From positions 124,001 to 188,000 of the forward strand of contig WHVD01000135.1 of NCBI GenBank assembly GCA_015178975.1: DNA of 64,000 bases. Direction: 5' to 3'. Below the pieces are notes generated by a model that saw only the letters and a program-made list of their open reading frames with translations, did not search any database and was not told the DNA's origin. Source of the DNA: Hysterangium stoloniferum. Lineage: Eukaryota > Basidiomycota > Agaricomycetes > Hysterangiales > Hysterangiaceae. Every line of letters starts with the position of its first letter. The stretch's first letter is position 1. The position numbers were made by a program, and so were the translations under genes. Shown in pieces: positions 10,530 to 21,934 of this stretch.

Positions 10530-11080
10530 ATGCTCGTATCTCAATAATACTAATATTCAGGGAGCATGAATCAGCATCCTTTGACTTGTTCCTCCAGCCA
10601 TTCCCAGAGCCTCATTCCGGTAGCGGGTCAAGAGTGTCTTCATGGGGTAGACCTATGCGTGCCCATGGAATAAGATACTAGAGGTATAGGATACTTAAAG
10701 TGGGCAGATATGGTAAAATACTTAATTTTTACCTTGTCATTCAGGGAGGCAGCTTCGGGTGCTGTGCCTCCCCACAAATGGGTCAAAGCCCCTCGAGGAG
10801 GTACATAACTGAGGGAGTACTGCAAACCTTATCAATGTAGTGATGTATTATAAGCTTAAGGGGTGTACAATGATTCTCCAAACAAATGGGGAAATGTGTC
10901 ACCCCAAGTCCGTTTTTAAACTCCCTGAGGAGTGTTATAATCTAGAACCAGAATGGTATAATCGCAAAATACCAGGATGTAGTACTATGGACACAATTTC
11001 ATTATCACCATGTCGCCGGGCCAGTTCGTTAGAAAAAAATTACATTCCCCTAAAAAAAGGAGATATTTGACAAGGGATGG
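10530..11080 (-). pseudogene. Inverted, decayed copy of the 3' half of the SDR gene
   Basis: The reverse complement matches the intact SDR gene from its intron at 52013 to just past its stop codon (about 52040-52580), including four introns at the same places. It is therefore a DNA-level duplication, not a retrocopy. Recognisable residues include NELARR-like, SYVPPRGALTHLWGG and [12 protein letters not shown] one-base deletion in the DPATG region shifts the frame, and many transitions separate the copies. The copy breaks off where an LTR-like repeat begins at 11081. Confidence 0.9.
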
Positions 11081-11262
11081 TGTAAGCCTGGTGTCCCAGT
11101 CTTACTCATTGTCCTTTTGTTCCACTCCTTTGTTCCACTCCTTTGTTCCACTCCTTTTGTTCTACCATGTGATCACAGCATATAAAGCCTAGGTAGTTTT
11201 CCTTCTCTTACCTTATCGTACACTGCATCTGCCTGTATCCTGTTCTTGTTCTGGACAATACA
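11081..11262 (+). repeat. LTR-like repeat copy A (about 182 bp, TG...CA)
   Basis: Begins TGTAAGCCTGG and ends CAATACA, and matches 21654-21831 over its whole length. Both copies contain a TATA-like element after GTGATCA (GCATATAAAG here) and are followed by CCATGGTCCTRTCAAC. This layout fits a short LTR followed by internal sequence, but no target duplication is visible and the exact end is uncertain. Confidence 0.6.
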
Positions 11263-12889
11263 CCATGGTCCTGTCAACTCATGTGACCACCAGTGATCCC
11301 AATTGACAATGGGATTACACTTTTTTTTTGACACATCTGGGGTGGTAGACACCCTCCTTATATATGTATGCTTATGGGTGGTTATGTGCAGGTATTTTCT
11401 CTTCAAAGGTGGAAGTCCACCTTTTTGTAGAAAGGTCCAAGAATTGTGATCAATCATAATTTGTGCAAAGAAAGAAAGAAAAAAACAAAATTTCTTGTAT
11501 GTGTACAAAAACTGTGGAGTCTTGTATGAAATTGTTGGAGTCTTGTATAAAATTGTTAGAGTCTTGTATGAAAACTGTTGGAGTCTTTTACAAAAACTGG
11601 TTAGAGCCTTCTATAAAAAGGTAAACCCCCACCTCCAGTGGGAAATGTTATAGATCACCTCATAGAGATTAGCAACTAATGAGCAACTTTAAGCCATCCC
11701 GTAACCTGACTATTCACAAAGGCACACCCAGAACCTACATGAAAAGAATGGCGAGCTACTATCTCAGTCTCCGAGGTTCAAACACTTGAGAAAAATAGTT
11801 CCCTGTTCCCTCCTCCTCATTAGCAGCTTCGACAGACGACAGCAGAGCATCTATACTCAACTGCGGACGGGTCACACCCCACTCAACAAACATCGTCATC
11901 ATATCAAAAGCTCCCGTCCCCGCTGTGTATCTCTTGCCAGAATGTCGATGAAATGATCTTATACTCCATCATGTCCCGTCAAAGCCACTCAGAAGTACAA
12001 AAGTACAAAACAAGGTGAGATCTAAGCTACCTCGCTTCCCCCCGCCACCCTTTCTGAAGCTCCTATCAGATCAGAAAGTGAGCCCAAAACTCTTCCGTTT
12101 TTATTAATGACTCCGGCCGTTTCATGGATATGTTCTGTGCCCTTGTGGCAGAATAAAGAAAGGCATACCTCAGATCTCAAACTCCCCCACCTGCCCCACC
12201 CATTTTCCCCCACTCATCCCTCTATAAAATCATGACGAATGTAGTCTGAGTCTCATCTATTCGCCTGGCCAATGCAAAGACTTATTCTTTATATTTTAAA
12301 TGTCTTCTTTTAATCTGGTATATATTACCTTACATATGGTTCATGCTAATAGATAAAAATTGAACTTTTCTTTTTTAAAAAAAAAATAGTGTTATTAGTG
12401 GAACACTTACGATTGAATTTCAAGCAGAATGCCGAGCAGAGCCACCCTTGAGAGGGGCCAGTCTATTCAGCACATCTGGCAGAGCTAACACCCTCTAGTT
12501 ACTCAACTCTCACAGCTCAAAAACACACTGGTAGTTTATTGTAGAGTCAGTGTTAGACGAGGCTGGATAAGTATACAGTGAGGTGGGACAAATGAAACCA
12601 CCTGAGCTGCATTCTTTTAACTGGTGAGTAAATGTAACTGCACAACTGTAGTTAGATATACGGTCTGTCTCCTTTGTTCTAGAACCCACCTCGGACCGTA
12701 TACGTTTTGGCACGGCTGCAAGATCACTAGTGATGTTCTACATTGGACATTGCATACTTCTGAAAACGCGAAAGAGACACAAGAAATATATGTAGGATAA
12801 CGAGTGCATAAGGATTTGGCAGGTGCTGTCTGCAAACATGGGGGGAGTTTCTCCGTTCAACCACGCGTAGTTCATATTAGTGTGCGAGA
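11263..12889. other. Gene-free region with a small tandem repeat
   Basis: At 11514-11620 five imperfect 21-23 bp units of the type GTTGGAGTCTTGTATGAAA stand in tandem. An open stretch on the minus strand near 11790-11950 (reading RYTAGTGAFDMM... ) and another at 12022-12213 are short and unrecognised; they could be remnants of a gene. 12240-12890 lies 3' of the HEAT/ARM-repeat gene and probably holds its 3' UTR. Confidence 0.4.
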
Positions 12890-15800
12890 CTACAATGTTG
12901 TCAATAGTCCGTGTCTATCCATTTCCAGGATCAAGGCCCGAATGCAATCAGAAGGGATATCCCCCATGAAACGCAATATGAAGGATAAAATATGCGCAAC
13001 TTCAAGAATGGTATGGCTTACAAAAGCTACAAAGATTGGCATTCATAACAACTAGAAGAATAGAAACACTTACCATACTTCAAGAGGGTTTCAATCAGTG
13101 TGCTACGATGTAGCAAATGTGGTTCAGGCATATAAAAGTGGCACATGGCAGAGAGGACTATCGGCAATTTGAGGTGGGTAAAGTAACCTGCAAGACGATG
13201 AATGGAGTCAATGCTGCGAAGAATTAAAGCATACCATATTTAGCAAAAACCGCAAACAATTTCACACCAGCTAAAACAAGCTGATCTTTGTCGGCATTAA
13301 CAAGGGATGCACAGTGATGTTCTAGATTACACCTAGTAATGCTGACACGAAGGGAATCTTTGACAATATCGGTGAAAAGAAACTTTGCATTTGCGTGTCA
13401 AGCCACGCACCATGGGGTGCTAGCTTAACAAGTAAGTCGACAACTTGTAGTTGGCTGAGTAAATATGAACCCTCCAAAAGGTTAACAATACTAGGAATAG
13501 CACACGCGATGGCAAAGTGAAATTCAGCTGTGGTGAAATGTCAGCTGGATTTCTATTCCATTATCAGGCAATTCACTTTGGTCAGAAAGTTTGGTGAGTG
13601 CCGATACTCCTTTGGAACGGACGGAGTAACTTGAGTCCTTTAAAACGGCAACAATTGAGGGAATGGCACCAGAAATGGAAGCTCGAAATTCGGCTGTAAT
13701 CAACTCTCAGATGAATTCCCATCACATTGGGAGGCACAGCACCTTGCTCTGAAAGTTTGGCCAGTGCTACTACTCCGTTGGATCGAACGTCTTCGTCAGA
13801 GTCCTTCAAAAGGGCAACAATTGAGGGAATGCCATCGATAATGGCAGATCGAAATTCGGCTGTGATCAAATCTTAGTTAAATTTGCATCACACATTATGA
13901 GGTACCGAACGTTGCTGTGAAAGCTTGGCCAGTGCCGATACTCCGTTGGATCGAACAGAGTACCTGGAGTCCTTCAGAAGTGCAACAATGTCGGGAAGGG
14001 CACCCAGAATAGCAGCTCGAAATTCGGCTGCGGTCAAATCTCAGCTGGATTCCCGTCACATTGTGAGGCACATCACCTTGTTCTGAAAGCTTGGCCAGTG
14101 CCACTACTCCGTTGGATCGAACGTCTTCGTCAGGGTCCTTCAAAAGGGCAATAATTAAGGGAATGTTATCGATAATGGCAGGTTGAAATTCGGCTGTAAT
14201 CAAATCTCAGTTAAATTGCCATCACACATTATGAGGTACCAAACGCTGCTGTGAAAGCTTGGCCAGTGCCGATACTCCGTTGGATCGAACAGAGTGCCTG
14301 GAGTCCTTCAACAGTGCAACAATGTCGGGAAAGGCACCCAAAATGGCAGCTCGAAATTCGGCTGTGGTCAAATCTCAGCTGGATTCACTTCACATTATAA
14401 GGTAACGCACCTTCTTCTGAAAGCTTGGCCAGTGCCGATGCTCCGTTGGATCTAACAGAGTGCCTGGAGTCCTTCAAAAGTGCAACAACGGCGGGAATGG
14501 CACCCAAAATGGCAGCTCGAAACACGGCTGTGATCAAATCTCAGCTAGATTTTTACCTCGTATCGAGGTGCCCCACCGAGTTCTGAAAGCTTGGCCAGTG
14601 CTGACACTCCTTGGGATCGAACGTTTTCGTCAGAGTCCTTCAAAAGTGCAACAATGTCGGGAATGGCGACCGAAATGGCAGCTCGAAATTCGACTGTGGC
14701 CAAATCTCAGCGGGATGCCCATGACATAAAGTACCGTACCTTGTGCTGAAAGCTTTACTAGTGATGAGACACCTTTGGATCGAACGGAGTAACTAGAGTC
14801 CTTCAAAAGTACAACCATGTCGGGAATGGCACCGATGATGGAAGCTCGAAATTCGGCTGTGATGAAATCTCAACGAGACTTCTATCCCATTTTGAGATAC
14901 CCCACCTTGCTCTGAAAGGTCGACCAGTGAAAATGCTCCATTGGATCGAACATCTTCATCAGAGTCCTTCAAAAGTGCAACAATGTCGGGAATGGCACCG
15001 ATAATGGCAGCTCGAAATTTGGCTGTGGTCAAATCTCAGGTGGATTCCCATAACATTATGAGGTATCGTACCGTTCTTTGAAAGTTTTCCCAGTGCTGAT
15101 ATTCCGTTGGATCGAATGAAGTAACTCGAGTCCTTCCAAAGTGCAATAATATCGGGAATGGCAGCTCGAAATTCGGCTGTGATCAAATCTCGGCTAAATT
15201 TCCATCCCATTTTGAGGTATCGCACCTTGCTCTGAAAGGTTGGCCAGTGACAATGCTCCATTGGATCGAACAACTTCGTCAGAGTCCTTCAAAAGTGGGA
15301 CAATGTCGGGGATGGCACCCGAAATGGCAGCTCGAAATTCGGCTTTGATCAAATCTCAGCTAGGTTTCCATTTTATTTTGAGGTACCACACCTTGCTCTG
15401 AAAGCTTGGCCAGTGCTGATACTCCTTTGGATCGAACGGAGTAATTGGAGTCCTTCAAAAGCGCAACAATATCGGGAATGGCAACGATAATGACAGTTCG
15501 AAATTCCGCTGTGACCCAATCTCAGCTAGATCTCCATTCCATTTTGAGGTAATGCACCTTTATCTGAAAGCTTGGCCAGTGCTGATATCCCTTTGGATCG
15601 AACGGCTTCGTCAGAGTCCTTCAAAAGTGCAACAATGTCGGGAATGGCACCCGAAATGGCAGCTCGAAATTTGGCTATGGTCAAAACTCAGCTGGATTCC
15701 CATCCCATTATGAGACACTCCACCTTGCTCTGAAAGCTTAGCTAATGCCGATACTCCGGTAGATCGAACGTGAGAGTCAGAGTCCTTCAAAAGGGCAACA

Positions 15801-18800
15801 ATGTTGGGAATGGCATCCGCAATAGCGGTTCGAAATTTGTCTGCATACCCATGAATTATGGCAGCTTACGAGGAGTTGGTGCACTTACCAAAAATGTGGA
15901 AAGTAATGACCGCCTGTAGTAGAGCCAACTTTCCTCCTGTCACTCTGAGGTTGAATCTGGGTAATGTAAGGTGAAAATTCCGTGCTTCAAAGGGGTGTGG
16001 AAATCAAATAGTGAATGATATATCTCCTTTGGTTACCTACATGTCATTGTTATCTGTCGAAGGATCTTGATGCCTTCATGACGCCAAATAATATTGGTAC
16101 TCAGTACAAGCTCTATAGTTGACCACAAGCGGGGGGTCAAGAATTGGGAGATGTGTTGAATGTCATGATTATTGATTGTATCACTGTTATAGGGATCAGT
16201 ATGGCATGGAATAAATGGGGTCTGGCCACGAAGTGGAATTGAAGGTGACTTGGGCAACGGTAGGTGGATGCTGTCAGCCAAACCAATGACAGCGAGTATG
16301 TGACCCCTGACAGGAGCAAGGAGCTTCCCTACGGAGATTTCAGCAAAATGCTTTGTGAAGTATTATTGGATTACCTTGCTCGAACAGCTTGGCTAGCACA
16401 GATGCTGCGCTTGAGCATATGTCATCGTCAGAATCATTCAAAAGTGCAACAATCTCGGGAATGGCAGCTCGAAATTCCGCTACGATGAAATCTCAGCTAG
16501 ACTTCCATCCCATTCGAGGTAGCGCACCTTGCTCTGAAAGGTTTACCAGTGACAATGCTCCATTGGATCGAATATATTGGTCAGAATCCTTCAAAAGTGC
16601 AACAATTTCGGGAATGGAACCAGAAATGGCAGCTCGAAACTCGGCTGCGATCAAATCTCAGCTAGATTTCCATAACATTATGAGGTACCACACCTTGCTG
16701 TGAAAGCGTGGCCAGTGCCAATACTCCGTTGGATCGAATGTAAGAGTCAGAGTCCTTTAAAAGTGTAACAATGGCGGGCATGGCATCCGAGATGGGAGCT
16801 TGAAATACGGCTGTGGTCAAATGTCAGCGGGATTCCCATCACATTATGAGGCATATGACCTTGCTCTGAAAGGTTGGCCAGTGTCGATACTCCGTTGGAT
16901 CGAACATAAGAGTGAGAGTCCTTCAAAAGTGCAACAATGGTGGGAATGGCACGGATAATGGCAACTCGAAAGTCGGCTACGGTCAAATCTCACATGGATT
17001 CCCCCCACATTATGACATATCGTACCTTGCTCTGAAAGCTTGGCCAGTGCTGATACTCCGTAGGATCGGACAAAGGAGTTAGAGTCCTTCAAAAGTGCAA
17101 CAATGTTGGGAATGACACCGACAATAGCAGCTCGAAATTCGGCTGTGGTCAAGTCTCAGCTGGATTCCCTTCACATGATTACCTACTGTACCTTGCTTTA
17201 AAAGCTTGGCCAGTGTCGAAACTACGTTGGATCGAACGGCAGAGTCCGGGTCCTTCAATAATGCAACAATGTCGGGAATGGCACCCGAAATGGGAGCTCG
17301 AAATTCGGCTGCGGTCAAATCTCAGCTGGGTGCCCACTACATTATGAAGCACCGCACCTTGTTCTGAAAGATTGGCGAGTGCCGATACTCCGTTGGATCG
17401 GATGTAAGAGTCAGAGTCTTTCAAAAATGCAACAATGTCGGGAATGGCACACGAAATGGGAACTCTAAATGCGGCTGTGGTAAAATCTCAGCTGAATTCC
17501 CATCACATTGAGATAGCGCACCTTGCTGTGAAAGCTTGGCCAGTGCCGATGCTCCGTTGGATCGGACAGAGTACTTGGAATCTTTCACAGATGTAACAAT
17601 GTCGAAAAGGGCGCCCGAAATGGCAGCTCGAAACTCGGCTGAGGTCAAATCTCACCTGGGTTCGCATCATATTATGAGACACCGCACCTTGCTCTGAAAG
17701 CTTGGCCAGTGCCGATACCCCGTTGGATCGGACAAAGTACCTGGAGTCCTTCAAGAGTGCAACAATGTCGGGAAGGGCATTCGAAATGGGAGTTCGAAAT
17801 TCAGCTACGGTTAAATCTCAGCTGGATTCCCCTCACATTTTGAGTTACCACACCTTGCTCTGAAAGCTTGGCCAGTGCCGATACTCCGTTGGATCGAACA
17901 GAGTACCTGGAGTCCTTCAAAAATGCAACAATGGCAGGAATCGCACCCGAAATGGCCGGTCGAAATTCGGCTGTGGTCAAATTTCAGCTGGATTCCCATC
18001 ACATTATGACGTACTGCACCTTGCTCTGAAAGTTTGGCCAGTGCCGATGCTCCGCTGGATCGAACAGTGTACCTGGAGTCCTTCAAGAGTGCCACAATTT
18101 TCGGAATGGCACCAGTAATGGTAGCTTGCAATTCAGCTGTGATGAAAAATCTCAGCTAGACTTCCATCCCATTTCGAGATACCGCACCTTGTTCTGAAAG
18201 CTTTCCCAGTGCTGATACTCCTTTTGCTCGGATGGAGTAACCAGAGTCCTTCAAAAGTGCAACAATGTTAGGAATGGCATCCGAAATGGCAGCTCGAAAT
18301 TCGGCTATGATTCAATCTCAGCTGGATTCCCATCCCATTATGATCTATCGCACCTTGTTCTGCAAGCTTGGCCAGTGCCATTACTCCGTTGGATCCAACA
18401 TCTTCGTCAGACTCCTTCAAAAGGGAAACAATATCGGGAATGGCAGCGATAATAGCAGCTTGAAATTCGGCTGTGATCAAATTTCAACTAGATTTCCATC
18501 CCATTTCGAGGTATCGCACCTTGCTTTGAGAGCTTGGCCAGTGCTGATACTCCTTTGGATCGAACCAAGTAACTGGAGTCCTTCAACAGTGCAATAATTC
18601 CAGGAATGGCCCCGATAATGACAGCTCGAAATTCAGCTGTGATCCAATCTCAGCTAGATTTCCATCTCATTTTCAGGTACCGCACCTTGTTCTGAAAGCT
18701 TGGACAGTGCTGATACTCCGTTGGATCGAACAGAATACCTAGAGTCCTTCAAAAGTGCAACAATGTCGGGAATGGCACCCGAAATGGCAGCTCGAAATTC

Positions 18801-21376
18801 GGCTGTGGTCAAATCTCAGCTGGATCCATCTCACATTATGAGGTACCGTACCCTGCTCTGAAAGCTTGGCCAGTGTTGATATTCCTTTCGATCGAACGGC
18901 GTAACTAGAGTCCTTTAAAAGTGTAACAATCGCGGGCATGGCATCCGAGATGGGAGCTCGAAATACGGCTGTGGTCAAATCTCAGTTGCATTCCCATCAC
19001 ATCATGAGACATAGGACCTTGCTCTGAAAGGTTGGCCAGTGTCAATACTCCGCTGGATCGAACGCAAGAGTCAGAGTCCTTCAAAAGTGCAACAATGTCG
19101 GGAATGGCAACCGAAATGGGAGCTCGAAATATGGCTGTCACCAAATCTGAGTTGCATTGCCACAACATTATGATGTACCGCACCTTGCTCTGAAAGCTTC
19201 GCCAGTGCCGATACTCCGTTGGATCGAACGTCTCCGTCAGAGTCCTTCAAAAGTGCAGCAATTCCGGGAATGGCACCACCGATGCCAGCTGGGAATTTAG
19301 CTGAGAATTACTTTATATTATATCGTACTCCGTTTCCACTTGGGCACTCTCTTACCACATTCCAATAGTAATCGTTCTACGGGATCAACTGTTTCCCCAA
19401 AGGTGCTTATGCTCTGTTGTACCAGTTTCTTTATCCACTCTTTTTCTTTTCCTGTCGCGATAATCTGTGAGTTACTTGTCGCTTGATTCGTAGTTGAAGG
19501 GCAGGGCAGTTTACCTGCCATTACACCCTTATTTTCGAGCATTTTCCGGCAATCCTCTGTTCATCAGTTATTTTCTGTGCCGGAGTCACAGAAAAAGTCC
19601 TTACTAAGGCCCCAATATGCCAGTATTATTGCTTCGCAGCTTGCATGCAATTCCTCCTTTTGTGAGAATGCTCCATCAATAGCGGCCATCATCAATGCTC
19701 TTCGCTCGTAGGGTGCTGCACCCATAGTGACCAAATTATCAATGTGTGGGCCTGTCGACACCGCTAGGTTACCCTCATCCATGTTGACCCGAATACCAAT
19801 ATGAACCGCCCACCCCAATGTCTTCAAGCAAGGCTCTAAACTATCCAACCGATGTAAAGGTCTCCCGACCTGTAGGAGAGTCGTGAACGGGATAAGGTAC
19901 TCGTTGTCTATCGGCTTGTCTGTTCGCGGCGATAGGAATCGCGACATTGAAAGAAGGGAAACTTCCGCAAGCTCTGCATCACGTAAGGTGACGACGCCTG
20001 CGGTAATGTCAAAGCAGCTCTCCAAGATTTTGCATATTTTGTCCGTAACGGTTCGTCGGCACAAGGCAATCCGCAACTGTTCAGATTGTTTTGCACCTGC
20101 TACAGCCCTAAGCGCCTCCTTGACTGTCTCCTCCGATATGGATTTTACAATTACCCATGCCAAGATATTAGCCTCAAGTTCGGCCTGATGGGGTTTGCTA
20201 TGCGTTTCGACCAAGAGTCGAGAAGAGCCTTCTAGCCATTCGGAAATGCTGAATGCATACGCCCTTATCGGTGAAAAAGACCGAGAGTAGTCTGATGTGA
20301 ACGTCTCATACTTTGCGCTTGCAGAGACGTCTGGGAAAAAGCGTGACATAGTCGTTTGAAAGGGACAGGCGGGGGAAAAAAGGGGGAAAAGGGTGCCGAG
20401 TATATATAGTGCAGCTGCAAATATGGTCAAAAACAGCATAAGAACGCCTAGAGCAACGCTGTTATTCCACGTGAATAAGACGAGGCCTGCGAAGAAAAGG
20501 AAAAGAGCTAGTTGGATCAAAAGCGGGATCCCAGTAACAACTGACTCCAGACGCCACTGTTGTGCTTTGATGACACGAAAGAGACGTTGACATGCATCAC
20601 TTGAGCGACTTCCTGGGGAAACAGGAACATACTTCGCCAGCCATTCCCTTGCAAGTACAGCACAAAGCGCACTGAAGAGAGTCAGAGCGAGACTACTGAA
20701 CCACAAGTAGTTAACAATAAGAGATGATTTGGAGACTTCAAAAGGCTGAGAGGGAGTCGTAGCGAACTGATTTTGAAGTGCCTGAAGGATTTCCTGAACA
20801 GGATCTACCTGCAAATCCTTCCTACTCTCGATTAGGAAAGCAGTAAGAATCGCTCCAAACAAGCCGGCCTGCGACACTATTAATTTAATATCCTATGAAG
20901 GAGAACGTATTCAACAGACAAATATAAGAAGCTCGTCGACACCGACTTGCAATGAATTGGCAAATTCTTTGTCCTCTTTTTCTGTTTCCTTTAGATATAA
21001 CGACCATATGGTTGAATCAGAGTGAAGATGCCTGCTATAGGGGTTATCGTGCTCGCTTTCTAGGCCATTACCGCGACTGGATGCCGCCTTGGTTGATGAG
21101 GGAACCGTGGTAGACAAAGGTTTACGGTTGGTCGTTCCTTGTTCCCCTGTTTACGTGCCTCAGTTTAGAATAAGTTTAAACTTTGTTTATACCTGAGATA
21201 ACTGGTATCTGTGATTCAGCGCAGTTAAGGTCTCGTGCATACTGCGAGGACATGGTTTGACTCGCGTCAGTTGGGCGCTTAAACATCCCCGTTGATTGTG
21301 ATCCCATCCCATCAGCGTCACTTAAACTTACTCCCCATGCGCTGTGCCGTTCCCCTAGACTCCCTCTTAAAACCAT
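12890..21376 (-). CDS. DUF6535 membrane protein with 33 HEAT/ARM repeats, 42 exons
   Basis: Start ATG 21376, stop 12890. Leading exons: 21193-21376, 20920-21146, 19605-20868, 19356-19556. Then come 18 repeat exons (16375-19300), two spacer exons (16037-16328, 15889-15956), 15 repeat exons (13411-15840) and C-terminal exons 13235-13357, 13074-13187, 12890-13026. The total is 6447 bases, exactly 2149 codons, with no internal stop found. The DUF6535 part (residues about 75-260) has the LIF-AGLFGAILTAFLIES junction and about four membrane spans (LALTLFSALCAVLAREWLA, LALFLFFAGLVLFTW, MLFLTIFAAALYILG). The repeat consensus is AEFRAAISGAIPDIVALLKD followed by SDxxVRSNGVSALAKLSEQ. DUF6535-ARM architectures are known in mushrooms with unknown function. 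I infer a membrane-anchored protein with a solenoid binding surface. The array homogeneity suggests concerted evolution. Confidence 0.9.
13411..15840 (-). repeat. Exon-intron tandem array, downstream block: 15 HEAT/ARM repeat exons
   Basis: Exons begin (plus-strand left edges) at 13411, 13577, 13743, 13911, 14077, 14245, 14411, 14577, 14740, 14906, 15072, 15226, 15392, 15558 and 15724. All are 117 bp except the one at 15072 (105 bp, lacking four residues after AEFRAAI). Intervening introns are about 46-51 bp and resemble one another, with donor GTGCGGTACC-like and acceptor TGATCACAG-like ends. The leftmost exon is the most diverged. A dimer periodicity of 334 bp is visible between 13743 and 14411. 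Confidence 0.93.
15889..16328 (-). other. Non-repeat spacer exons splitting the HEAT/ARM array
   Basis: Exon 16037-16328 (292 bp) reads GKLLAPVRGHILAVIGLADS and continues to RQITMTC. Exon 15889-15956 (68 bp) reads FNLRVTGGKLALLQAVITFH. They join in frame: phase 1 from the repeat exon at 16375 through a 46-bp intron, phase 2 across an 80-bp intron, and phase 1 into the repeat exon at 15724. I do not recognise the segment. It could be the old C-terminus of one repeat gene fused to a second repeat block. Confidence 0.75.
16375..19300 (-). repeat. Exon-intron tandem array, upstream block: 18 HEAT/ARM repeat exons
   Basis: Plus-strand left edges: 16375, 16528, 16694, 16860, 17026, 17192, 17358, 17522, 17688, 17854, 18020, 18188, 18354, 18520, 18686, 18852, 19018 and 19184. 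All are 117 bp except the first listed (105 bp, with the same four-residue loss as the exon at 15072). The spacing is 164-168 bp apart from that exon. Every exon begins and ends in phase 1, so any number can be skipped without shifting the frame. Confidence 0.93.
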
Positions 21377-21653
21377 CAATTGCTAATGGAAGAAGTTATT
21401 CTCCTGCAATAATGAGACGAATTTCCGTAGTTTGCTCTATTTACATGATAACATTCTAAAATTAAGTTTTCATAAATAAATATGATTGTTTTGACCGAAA
21501 ATGAGAAGTGTAAGAATAAAATTGATTTAGGTACGTTTGTTTAACATTTACATTGAAATCAGATGGACAGTAACTTGCGGGATTGCCGGTGCTGATGGCG
21601 ACAAGTTGATGGGGTCGAGTAACGTGTGGTGGGCCGGACCGTTTAACACTGGG
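21377..21653. promoter_or_regulatory. Upstream region of the HEAT/ARM-repeat gene
   Basis: AT-rich sequence between the start codon of the repeat gene and an LTR-like repeat. No precise promoter element can be named; the LTR-like repeat's own TATA box at about 21745 points the other way. Confidence 0.35.
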
Positions 21654-21831
21654 TGTAAGCCTGGCGCCCCAGTCTTACGCATTCACTTTTGTTTGCGTTC
21701 ACCTTTTGTCTTCCACTTTAGTTTCTATTACCACGTGATCATGGCATATATAGTTTGGAGAGTTTTTCTTCTATTACCTTACTATATGCTGCCCGCCATG
21801 TAGACTGTTCACTAGTTCATCAAACAATACA
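21654..21831 (+). repeat. LTR-like repeat copy B (about 178 bp)
   Basis: Matches 11081-11262: starts TGTAAGCCTGG, has GTGATCATGGCATATATAG as TATA-like region, ends CAATACA followed by CCATGGTCCTATCAAC. No flanking duplication was found, so it may be the left end of a truncated element rather than a solo LTR. Confidence 0.6.
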
Positions 21832-21934
21832 CCATGGTCCTATCAACCTGTGTGACCCAGACCCGTGAGCCTATTTGACGATAGGCTTCCACTGGGTGAT
21901 ATAGGATACATTGGTTAAAGGTATAGAAAAGAAT

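Noticed and set aside
11173-11508. Minus-strand 111-aa frame
   Set aside because: It overlaps the LTR-like repeat and low-complexity sequence and has no protein signature.
13582-19183. Many separate 80-110 aa proteins starting MTTAEFRA or MITAEFRA
   Set aside because: The leading M-T/I-T comes from the intron's TGATCACAG acceptor and the tails read into the next intron; they are exons of one gene.
12890-21376. Reading the HEAT/ARM array as a pseudogene or plain satellite DNA
   Set aside because: All 33 exons are open, all junctions are phase 1 with GT-AG ends, and the sum of exon lengths is divisible by three.
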